NCBI GenBank assembly: GCA_034506175.1
Contig: JAPDQB010000001.1
Location: forward strand, 1-64,000
Length of the DNA: 64,000 bases
DNA from: a candidate division KSB1 bacterium
Lineage (GTDB): Bacteria; Zhuqueibacterota; Zhuqueibacteria; Zhuqueibacterales; Zhuqueibacteraceae
Reading direction: 5' to 3'
Under the pieces are notes generated by a model. It worked only from the letters and a program-made list of their open reading frames with translations. It did no database searches and was not told the DNA's origin. Position numbers and translations under genes: made by a program. The stretch's first letter is position 1, and every line of letters begins with the position of its first letter. Shown here piece by piece: positions 1 to 7,734 of this stretch.

Positions 1-134
1 ACAACCGCCGTAAAACGCTTTCTCGAAAAAACAACTTTTTCAAAAAATCTTATTCACCCAACTCTACTCTTCCAACACCCTAAAATTCTGTCAGGAATTT
101 TGGTGATGAAAGTGCTTGACAAGGACAATTAGCC

Positions 135-1753
135 ATGACTGAAACCCCAACTTTGAAAACGGCCTTTCGGCAATTCGTGCGATTGCTTTGGCTGATCAAG
201 CCTTACTGGCGGCCATTGATGAAAAGCATGATTCTTGGCCTGGTGTTCAGCGCCGTTGGCATGGCGACGCCTTATTTTTCCAAGCTGCTGATTGACGAAG
301 TCCATCCCTCGCGGGACGTAACTTTTATGCACGTTCTCGTCGGCGGAATTCTTGCCGTTAGTGTCGTGTCAGCCGTCATGAAAAGCATTCAGGGTTATTA
401 CACTTTTTCCGTGAGCGCGCAGCTCGGCAACGCGATCAGCTTGATGTTCTTCAATCATCTGCAGCACCTCCGAGTAAAATTTTTTGATGCGCACCGGGTC
501 GGTGAACTCACCAGTCGTTTTCAAGACGCGCGCAATTCATTGAATACCATCACGAATTGGTTCCAGACTTTATTTTCCAACGGCGTTTACTTGCTTCTGG
601 TCCCGCCCTTTTTGTTCCTCATGGCATGGAAACTCGCTTTGCTGGCGCTGATTACCGTCCCTTTAAGCGTGCTGATCATCACCGCTCTTGGCCGCGCCGC
701 GCGTCAATATTGGAAGCAAACCTTTTGTATGCCTTGAATACCGCGGCGTTGACCTGGTATGGCTGGACGCTGATTCTTTCGCAGCAAATGACTTTGGGCG
801 AATACATTGCTTTTACTGCTTACCTCGGATTTTTATACAATCCGCTCACTCAGTTGGTCAATCTCTTGTCCGAATTTCAGCAATCCGCCGTCAGCCTTGG
901 CCGCATGTTCGAGTATTTGGATAAGCCGGCGGAACAAAATCCGTTGGCCGTGTACGCGCCGCTTGCGCCGATTCAATTTCATTTTAACGGTGATTTCCGC
1001 CTGCAAAGCATTTCATTTGGATATTCGCCGAATCAAAAAATCCTGCGTAATATCAATTTAAATATCCACGCAGGTGCGATCACGGCAATTGTCGGCCCGA
1101 GTGGCTCGGGAAAAACTTCCTTGCTGCGCCTGCTCACCAGGATGGAGGAACCCGATGTCGGCCAGATTTTTATTGACGGTATTTCACTCGCGCAGATATC
1201 CTTGTCAGATTTGCGCCGACAGATTTCCGTTGTGTGGCAGGAAGTCAGTCTGATCAAGGGCAGCTTGTGGGAAAATTTGACCTTGGGAAGTGAGAATCCC
1301 TCCCGCGAAGCCGTGAACGAGACGATTCACTTGTGCCGTCTTGAGGAGTTGATCACGAGTCTGCCGAAGGGATTTGAAACGACCATCGCCGAATGGGGCG
1401 CCAGTTTGTCCGCTGGACAGCGGCAACGCCTGGCGATCGCCCGCGCTTTGATCCGCCATACGCCGGTCTTGATTTTGGATGAAGCGACTTCCAATATCGA
1501 CGTGCAGACGGAAATGGAAATCCTGCATGATCTTTTTTTACAATTAAACGGAAAGACGATTATCTTTGTCACGCATCGCCTGGCTTCAGCGTCGTTGGCC
1601 GATCAGGTTTGCCTGCTGGAAGCAGGACAAATTGCCGGAGTGGGAACTCATCATGAATTGCTCGGCAGCAATGCGGCTTATCGAAAAATGCATGGCCTAT
1701 CATCGCCGCTGGCTCGCGACGACCATCACCTGCGCATGGTCCAGCACGGTTAA
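135..1753 (+). pseudogene. ABC exporter (fused TMD-NBD), frameshifted with internal deletion
   Basis: The N-terminal part (135 to about 720) encodes the start of a type I exporter membrane domain with several hydrophobic helices and no C39 peptidase domain. The reading frame then closes at 737. From about 720 a second frame continues with the last membrane helices and a complete nucleotide-binding domain: Walker A GPSGSGKTS, signature LSAGQRQR, Walker B VLILDEATS and H-loop FVTHRL. The join is not a simple one-base slip. The cytoplasmic loop region that normally lies between the RAARQYWKQ segment and the LLYALNTAAL helix is absent, so I estimate that roughly 40-80 residues are missing. The HlyD adaptor begins 47 bases downstream, which suggests a type I-like peptide or bacteriocin exporter. 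If the junction is real the transporter is dead. An assembly collapse is the alternative. Confidence 0.8.
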
Positions 1754-1799
1754 TTTCTCATTAAACCGATTTTGAATTTGGCATTAATAAAATCCCGCC

Positions 1800-2978
1800 A
1801 TGAATAAAAATGGTCAAATCATGGAAGAGGCGCCGGCGCTGCAGTTGCCCGAATTGGAGCCTGTTCGTAACGCCGGCACGCGTTTGGTCAACCGCGCCGT
1901 GAGCGTGTCTTTGCTTTTGTTGGCGTCGCTTTTTACGGTTGGAATCATCGTCGCTTTGATGGTCGAAATCGATATCACCATCAAAGGCAATGGCACGTTG
2001 GAACCCACAACGATATGGCCCATTCACAGTCAAGAATCCGGCCTGATTCAAGAAGTTTTTGTGAAAACCGGAGATACCGTTAGCGTCGGGCAAACGCTGG
2101 TTCGCCTCGATTCGCTGTCGCTGGAAAATGCGCTAAACCAACTCCGCGCCGAGTTGGAGCTAAAGCGCATTGAATATCAACGCACAAAATCTTTAGCAAA
2201 GCTTGAAGCGCGCCGGCAATCCGATTTATTGGCACAAGCGCGAGCGCGGCTCATTAAAGCCAAAGCCGCATATCGGAAAAGCCTGGCCGAAAACGGATTC
2301 AATGCGAACAGCGACTCGATGTTAAGCTCGTATGTCATTGGCAAACACGTTGGAATTGACGTTGCTCATGCCGATGTTCTCGCGGCGGAAGCGGACGTTC
2401 ATTATAATGACGCTCAAGCCGAGTTGCTGAGTGTGCATCGAATGAATATAGAAAAACAGCGCGTGGAACTGGAACAATTGGAGAAACAAATTCATACCAT
2501 GAGCGAACGCTTGCGACGGTTGTGCATCAACTCTCCGGCCGCGGGGATAGTTTTAACCGAACAGCTCGAGCGTTTACACGGCGCTTACGTTCGCGAAGGC
2601 GAGCTTCTGCTCGAGCTGGCCGATCCGGAGCAGTGGCAAGTTACGCTTTACGTTACAGAACGGGATATTTACCGCATTCACGCGGGCGATGTTGTCAAGG
2701 TGGAAGTGAAAGCGCTCCAATCTTTGGATGCCGATTTGTTGTATGGCCGCGTCGCCTCCGTCGGGGTTGAGCCGATGGCGCCAAATCAAAAAACCAATCC
2801 GGCGTTTGCCGGCCTTTATCGCGTTACGGCGCTCCTCGATCATCAGCCGCTGGACATTCTCGGACGCGAAAAGTTAAAGCGCGGATATTCCGTTCGTGGA
2901 ATGATTATCACGCAGTCGGGAAAAATGATCACGCTCTTATGGAATTATTTCAAAGAAAAAACGCCGAGCATGTTTTGA
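1800..2978 (+). CDS. HlyD-family membrane fusion (adaptor) protein
   Basis: This is the periplasmic adaptor of an ABC exporter. One N-terminal membrane helix (about residues 33-58) is followed by a lipoyl-like half (GLIQEVFVKTGDTVSVGQ), a long alpha-helical hairpin rich in Glu, Arg and Leu (about 100-240), the second lipoyl half and beta-barrel segments. At 392 residues it has the usual family length. It follows the ABC exporter closely, and its last 40 bases overlap the start of the subtilase gene, so the three are probably translated from one message. An alternative start is the Met codon at 1821. The cargo cannot be read from the adaptor. A peptide is inferred from the neighbouring protease and exporter. 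Confidence 0.85.
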   Translation: MNKNGQIMEEAPALQLPELEPVRNAGTRLVNRAVSVSLLLLASLFTVGIIVALMVEIDITIKGNGTLEPTTIWPIHSQESGLIQEVFVKTGDTVSVGQTLVRLDSLSLENALNQLRAELELKRIEYQRTKSLAKLEARRQSDLLAQARARLIKAKAAYRKSLAENGFNANSDSMLSSYVIGKHVGIDVAHADVLAAEADVHYNDAQAELLSVHRMNIEKQRVELEQLEKQIHTMSERLRRLCINSPAAGIVLTEQLERLHGAYVREGELLLELADPEQWQVTLYVTERDIYRIHAGDVVKVEVKALQSLDADLLYGRVASVGVEPMAPNQKTNPAFAGLYRVTALLDHQPLDILGREKLKRGYSVRGMIITQSGKMITLLWNYFKEKTPSMF

Positions 2979-3688
2979 AAGAGGAATTGCACGCGCCGAC
3001 GGGGCAGGGTGTTCGCATTGGCGTTATCGACAGCGGTTGGGATCGCAGCTTGGCCGATCCGCGCATAAAAAAAGGCGTCGGGTTTGTCGATCCCTTTGAC
3101 GAGCTGGCCTTGCAACAATCAGATGACGATCACGACCGCATCGGCCACGGCACGGCCTGCGCCGATCTCATTTTGCAAATTGCGCCCAACGCCGAGATAT
3201 TTCCTCTGCGTGTCTTTGGCCACCGCTTGGAAACCTCCGTTCCGATCTTAACGGTGGCGATCAAATGGGCAATGGAGCACCAGCTTCGAGTATTAAATCT
3301 CAGTCTCGGAACTCACCTTGCCAACGCGATACGTCCACTTTACGCAGCGTGTGAGTTGGCTCGGCGCAATGGCCTGATCATCGTCGCTGCTGCACATGCC
3401 TCCAGAGCCTCGAGTTACCCATCCATTTTTGAAAATGTGATCGGCATTACTGCCGGCCATTTTAACAGCCCATTTGAATATTCCTATCGAAAAAATGAAG
3501 CAATCGAGTGTGCCGCGAAAGGCGGCGAACAGATGGTGCTTTGGTTGGGAGGGCAAAAAGTGCCGCGACAAGGGACAAGCTTTGCAGCACCGCATATCTC
3601 CGGCATCGTGGCGTTATTTTTAGAACGCTATCCGCATGCCAGGTTGGAAAATATTCGGGAACTCCTGGCGCTATATGCCATCGGTTGA
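2939..3688 (+). CDS. Short cytoplasmic subtilisin-like serine protease (S8)
   Basis: A compact 249-residue S8 peptidase without a signal peptide or propeptide. The catalytic triad is visible: Asp31 in IGVIDSGWD, His70 in GHGTACA and Ser214 in GTSFAAPHISG. The segment that normally carries the oxyanion-hole Asn (usually AAGN) reads IIVAAAHAS, so His153 stands in that place. The start codon lies inside the HlyD gene (40-base overlap), which points to translational coupling. With an ABC exporter lacking its own C39 peptidase and an HlyD adaptor, the likely role is cleavage of a leader from an exported peptide, as LanP-type subtilases do. No precursor peptide gene is seen in the window. The missing Asn could reduce activity. 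Confidence 0.85.
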   Translation: MELFQRKNAEHVLKEELHAPTGQGVRIGVIDSGWDRSLADPRIKKGVGFVDPFDELALQQSDDDHDRIGHGTACADLILQIAPNAEIFPLRVFGHRLETSVPILTVAIKWAMEHQLRVLNLSLGTHLANAIRPLYAACELARRNGLIIVAAAHASRASSYPSIFENVIGITAGHFNSPFEYSYRKNEAIECAAKGGEQMVLWLGGQKVPRQGTSFAAPHISGIVALFLERYPHARLENIRELLALYAIG

Positions 3689-3917
3689 GGCCAAAACTAT
3701 CAGATCGATTCCTTCCTGCCCAAAAATCAAAATCTCCAAAAATTCCTTGCTTTTTTCCTCAAACCCATTAAACTGTTATGCTGGCATGCGGAAACTTCGG
3801 CAGGTCACCTTTCTTTTTCAAAATTCACACAAATCCCAACCCGATTTTTCAGGTTTTGCTGCAAAATCGGGCCGTTCACCTTTAACCCCTTTTTCAGCGA
3901 GAGGAGGCGTTTTAAGG
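3689..3917 (+). other. Intergenic leader before the propeller gene
   Basis: There is no gene here. A hairpin with CCCGATTTT at 3840-3848 pairing with AAAATCGGG at 3863-3871 could end the upstream operon, although no long T-run follows. A GGAGG Shine-Dalgarno sequence lies at 3902-3907, just ahead of the start codon at 3918. Confidence 0.4.
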
Positions 3918-6900
3918 ATGCATACTTCACCTTTCAAAAGAATCTGTGGGGTGGCCGTACTGTTTCTGGTTTTAACGAGCTGGCACGGCTTGGCGTCGGC
4001 ACAAAAGCAGAAAATCACTGCACCTGTACCTGCAAGCATTGACACCGCGGTGTTCGGCAAGCTCGAATGGCGCAGCATCGGCCCGGCGAACATGGGCGGC
4101 CGCACCACCGATGTCGAAGGCGTTCCCGGCAATCCCAATGTGGTTTATGTCGCCACTGCTTCCGGCGGTTTGTGGAAAACCACCAACGGCGGCATGAACT
4201 GGACGCCGATTTTCGAGCGCCAAAATACGATCTCCATCGGCGACATCGCGCTGGAGCCGAACAATCCGGATGTCATCTACGTCGGCACCGGCGAGTCCAA
4301 CACGCGCAACAGCGTCTCCTTTGGCGACGGCGTTTACAAATCCACCGACGGCGGCAAGACCTGGCAGCATCTCGGCCTCAAAGACAGCGAGCGCATTTCC
4401 CGCATTGTCATCAACCCGCTCAATCCGAACATGGTTTACGTCGGCGCGCTCGGCCACGCTTATGGCCCGAATGAAGAGCGCGGCGTGTTCATGTCGACCG
4501 ACGCCGGCAAAACCTGGCAGAAGACGCTTTACATCGATAACAAACACGGCGTGGCTGATCTCGACATCGATCCCTCGAACCCGAATATTCTTTACGCCGG
4601 GATGTGGCACTTCGAGCGCAAGCCGTGGACGCACACCAGCGGCAGCGAAAACGGCGGCGTGTTCAAATCCGTCGATGGCGGCCGCACGTGGACAAAACTC
4701 ACCAACGGCCTGCCGAAATTGCTCGGCCGCATCGGCGTCAAAGTCGCGCCGAGCAATCCCAACGTCGTTTACGTGATGGTGGAATCGAAAGAAGGCGCGC
4801 TGTATCGCTCCAACAATCGTGGTGAGAGCTTCAGGATGGTCTCAAAAGAGAGTAGCCAGATTGTCTCGCGCGGTTTTTATTACACCGATCTGCGCGTCGA
4901 TCCAACGGATGAAAATCGCGTGTACGCCATCGCTTCCCGCCTGTCGGTTTCCATTGACGGCGGCAAAACGTTTCGCCGCATTTCCAACCGCACCCATGGC
5001 GATTATCACACGTTGTGGATCGATCCGCAAAACCCGAATCGGATTTGGCAGGGGCAGGACGGCGGCATCGCGGTCTCGTATGATCGCGGCGAAAATTGGG
5101 AGGTGGTCAACAACATTCCGCTCGGGCAGTTCTATCAACTGTTTGCGGACAACCGGCAGCCGTTTTATTATCTCGCCGGCGGCTTGCAGGACAACGGCAC
5201 GTGGACCGGCCCCAGCCGCGTGCGGGAAGGCGGCATTGTCAATGCGCATTGGCGCACCGTCAGCGGCGGTGACGGTTACTTTGCCATCATCCATCCGAAT
5301 GACCCCGACCTCTATCTCTCCGAGTCGCAGGGCGGCAACGTCGTCCGCACCGACATGCGTCTGGCGGAGCAGCAAGTTGCGGTGATTCAACCGCGGCGCA
5401 ACGACGGCGGTCCGGTGAAAGATTTGAAATATCGCTTCAACTGGAACACGCCGCTGGTGCTCTCGCCGTTTGACGCCAACACGGTCTATTGTGGCTCGCA
5501 ATTCGTGCTCAAATCCACGGATTTCGGCAAAACCTGGAACGTGATCAGCCCCGATCTCACCACCAATGATCCCGAAAAACAGAAGGACGCCGGCGGCCCG
5601 GTGTGGACGGAAAACACGACGGCGGAATATCATTGCACCATCATCAGTCTGGCGGAATCTCCCATCAAAGTGGGAATGATTTGGGTCGGCACGGATGACG
5701 GCAATTTGCAAATGACGGCAGATGGCGGCAAGACCTGGACAAATCTCACTAGAAATGTTGCCGGTATTCCCGCCTTTTCGCCGGTCTCGCACGTCGAGCC
5801 TTCGCGCACCAGCACCGAGGTCGCGTACATCGCTTTTGATCGCCACATGTTCGATGATTTTCGCCCGCATATTTTTAAAACGGTGGACGGCGGCAAAACC
5901 TGGAAAAATATTTCCGGCAATCTTCCGGAAAAGGCCTACGTGCACGTGGTGCGCGAAGATCCGAAGAACACTAATCTGATTTACGCCGGCACCGAGCTGG
6001 GCGTGTTTGCCTCGTACACCGGCGGCGGCAACTGGGTCGCGCTCAATCTGAAAAATCTGCCGACGGTGGCGGTGCATGAAATCTTGGTGCATCCGCGCGA
6101 GAACGATCTCATTCTCGCGACGCACGGCCGCAGCATTTATATTTTTGACGATGCGACGCCGATTCAACAGATGTCGCCGGAGCTGACGAATCTGGCGATG
6201 CACATGTTCGACATTCGCCCGGCGCTGCGTTACGCCACGGCCGGCGGTTTTGGCGGCTTTGGCAGTGGCAACCACATCTTTGTTGGGCCCAACCCGCAGT
6301 ACGGCGCGCTGGTCACCTATTATCTCAAAGACAAGCCGGATGACAAAACGACCGTGAAAATGGAAATTCTCGATGCCAGCGGCAAAGTCATCCGCGAGAT
6401 GAAGGAGATTCCGAAAAATAAAGGCCTGAACCGTACCGCGTGGGATCTGCGCCATGATCCGGCGAAACCGCGGCGGCCACCGACAGACGAAGAGCGTGAA
6501 ATGCAACAATTTTTCGGCGGCGGTCGCGGCCCGCAAGCTTTGCCCGGCCGTTACACGGTTCGACTCACCGTCGGCGACAAAACATTGGAGAAGCCGGTGG
6601 AAGTGCGCCTGGATCCGCTTTTGAATGTTCCGCTCGCCGATTTGCAGTTACAAGCGCAGCACACTTTGGCGCTGCGCGACATGCAAACTTCAGTGAATGA
6701 GGCGTTGAAGTGGCTGGATGGCACGAAGGAGCAATTGGAGGGCATTCAAAAGCGCGTGAAAGACGCCATGCCAGAGACGCCCGAGGACTTGAAGAAGGCG
6801 ATGTCCGAAAATCTCCAGCAAGTTGAGACGTTATCGAAAAAGCTCGCACGCCCGCCGGATGTGCCGACCTACATGCTCGGCCCGCAACTGGTGGAGCGCC

Positions 6901-7130
6901 TGGGCAACTTGTTTGGCGGCATCGACCGCACCAACGCCGCGCCGACGATTTATCAGCAGGAATATTTCAAGGAATTGCAAGCCGAGTTCGCAGAGAAAAT
7001 GACGGAGTTCAACGCTTTCGTTGAAAACGCCGTGCCGAAGCTCAACGAGACTTTGGTGAAGCACAAGGTTTCCACCATCATGCCCGGCAAGGCGGTGAGC
7101 CTGGCGGCAGCGCCGACGGATAGCGAGTAG
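3918..7130 (+). CDS. Secreted VPS10/BNR-type Asp-box beta-propeller protein
   Basis: A large exported protein (1070 residues from the Met at 3918) with a clear signal peptide (residues 1 to about 29, ending ASAQ). I chose this start because the signal peptide and the GGAGG/AAGGA ribosome site lie here. An open frame continues upstream but does not look coding. The body holds about ten Asp-box repeats of the form S-x-D-x-G-x-T-W (GGKTWQHL, AGKTWQKT, GGRTWTKL, GGKTWTNL, GGKTWKNI), the hallmark of sortilin/VPS10 and BNR propellers often labelled glycosyl hydrolase. After about residue 770 comes a beta-rich stretch and then a helical C-terminus. There is no T9SS sorting domain. Substrate and enzymatic activity are unknown. 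Many FCB genomes carry several such proteins. Confidence 0.85.
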   Translation: MHTSPFKRICGVAVLFLVLTSWHGLASAQKQKITAPVPASIDTAVFGKLEWRSIGPANMGGRTTDVEGVPGNPNVVYVATASGGLWKTTNGGMNWTPIFERQNTISIGDIALEPNNPDVIYVGTGESNTRNSVSFGDGVYKSTDGGKTWQHLGLKDSERISRIVINPLNPNMVYVGALGHAYGPNEERGVFMSTDAGKTWQKTLYIDNKHGVADLDIDPSNPNILYAGMWHFERKPWTHTSGSENGGVFKSVDGGRTWTKLTNGLPKLLGRIGVKVAPSNPNVVYVMVESKEGALYRSNNRGESFRMVSKESSQIVSRGFYYTDLRVDPTDENRVYAIASRLSVSIDGGKTFRRISNRTHGDYHTLWIDPQNPNRIWQGQDGGIAVSYDRGENWEVVNNIPLGQFYQLFADNRQPFYYLAGGLQDNGTWTGPSRVREGGIVNAHWRTVSGGDGYFAIIHPNDPDLYLSESQGGNVVRTDMRLAEQQVAVIQPRRNDGGPVKDLKYRFNWNTPLVLSPFDANTVYCGSQFVLKSTDFGKTWNVISPDLTTNDPEKQKDAGGPVWTENTTAEYHCTIISLAESPIKVGMIWVGTDDGNLQMTADGGKTWTNLTRNVAGIPAFSPVSHVEPSRTSTEVAYIAFDRHMFDDFRPHIFKTVDGGKTWKNISGNLPEKAYVHVVREDPKNTNLIYAGTELGVFASYTGGGNWVALNLKNLPTVAVHEILVHPRENDLILATHGRSIYIFDDATPIQQMSPELTNLAMHMFDIRPALRYATAGGFGGFGSGNHIFVGPNPQYGALVTYYLKDKPDDKTTVKMEILDASGKVIREMKEIPKNKGLNRTAWDLRHDPAKPRRPPTDEEREMQQFFGGGRGPQALPGRYTVRLTVGDKTLEKPVEVRLDPLLNVPLADLQLQAQHTLALRDMQTSVNEALKWLDGTKEQLEGIQKRVKDAMPETPEDLKKAMSENLQQVETLSKKLARPPDVPTYMLGPQLVERLGNLFGGIDRTNAAPTIYQQEYFKELQAEFAEKMTEFNAFVENAVPKLNETLVKHKVSTIMPGKAVSLAAAPTDSE

Positions 7131-7153
7131 CCGGCATCGCGCCGCATTAAACA

Positions 7154-7192
7154 AAACGCCACTTGCTCAATTTTCAAGGGCAGGTGGCGTTT
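7154..7192 (+). terminator. Rho-independent terminator after the propeller gene
   Basis: AAACGCCACTTGC (7154-7166) pairs with GCAGGTGGCGTTT (7180-7192) with one G-T wobble, followed by T-rich sequence. It lies 24 bases after the stop codon. Confidence 0.75.
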
Positions 7193-7229
7193 CATTTAAA
7201 AGCTTTCATTTGAATTTAGCGGTCTGAAC

Positions 7230-7275
7230 CGGAGTGCAAGGCTTTAGCATTGCAAAATTGAAGTTTTGCACTCCG
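7230..7275. repeat. Intergenic palindromic repeat, family A copy 1
   Basis: CGGAGTGCAA at 7230 is matched by TTGCACTCCG ending at 7275. The interior has GCTTTAGCATTGC and TGAAGTTTTGC. The left flank TGAATTTAGC is shared with the copy at 47320. Further copies lie at 10005, 29871, 31639 and 35837 (rearranged). All lie outside conserved coding sequence. Confidence 0.75.
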
Positions 7276-7386
7276 AGCTCATTTACATTTCTTAGACGAA
7301 GAAACTTGCTTTTTGCGGAAGTTTTGTTATATTTTTTTAAAACACACAAATTTTTCAAGGCGGGTAATCGTTTTGTGGAGGCAGAA

Positions 7387-7626
7387 ATGAATATAGAAGA
7401 AATCCGCAAAGTCGTCAGGCAGCGGCCGTTTAGACCATTTTGGTTTCACTTGGACAATGGGCAAAAGCTTCCAATCAGACATTCGGAAATTATTGTCACC
7501 CCTCAACTGATTATGACAGTTGATGACGATGGCAAAGCTGTTTTAATCGCCCCCGAGGCTGTCACCTCAATTGAATTCATGGAGGCAGAGTTCTCGTTTG
7601 CCGAGCCGGCGGCTGACAAGCCGTAG
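7387..7626 (+). CDS. Small conserved-looking protein of unknown function
   Basis: 79 residues beginning MNIEEIRKVV, with GGAGG about six bases before the ATG. An upstream in-frame extension would run through the palindromic repeat and is not credible. The pattern is a short helix (EEIRKVVRQRPFRPF) and then alternating beta strands (FWFHLDNGQKLPIRH, IIVTPQLIMTVDDDGKAVLI, VTSIEFME). I recall similar small unnamed proteins in other bacteria with the motif RPFRPF followed by a short strand-rich region, but I know of no function. The gene is flanked by a repeat upstream and a strong terminator downstream, so it is probably a single transcription unit. Confidence 0.7.
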   Translation: MNIEEIRKVVRQRPFRPFWFHLDNGQKLPIRHSEIIVTPQLIMTVDDDGKAVLIAPEAVTSIEFMEAEFSFAEPAADKP

Positions 7627-7650
7627 CGCAAAACAAGTTCATGCAGAACG

Positions 7651-7692
7651 AAAACGCCACTTGTTCATCGCCCCGAACAAGTGGCGTTTTTT
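7651..7692 (+). terminator. Strong rho-independent terminator
   Basis: AAAACGCCACTTGTTC (7651-7666) and GAACAAGTGGCGTTTT (7675-7690) form a perfect 16-bp stem with a short loop and a T-tract. The stem shares the AACGCCACTTG core with the terminator at 7154. Confidence 0.85.
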
Positions 7693-7694
7693 GT

Positions 7695-7734
7695 AACAAG
7701 TAAAACGTAAGCCGTAACTTACGTTTTGCTTGTT
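7695..7734. terminator. Bidirectional terminator between convergent genes
   Basis: AACAAGTAAAACGTAAG (7695-7711) pairs with CTTACGTTTTGCTTGTT (7718-7734) with one mismatch. It lies between the small plus-strand gene and the minus-strand secreted protein, and its right arm reaches the stop codon of the latter. Confidence 0.65.

Noticed and set aside
4842..6536. A 564-residue open frame on the minus strand inside the propeller gene
   Set aside because: It is antisense to a clear Asp-box protein, has low-complexity Arg/His-rich composition, and no domain. It is a by-product of the codon use of the plus-strand gene.
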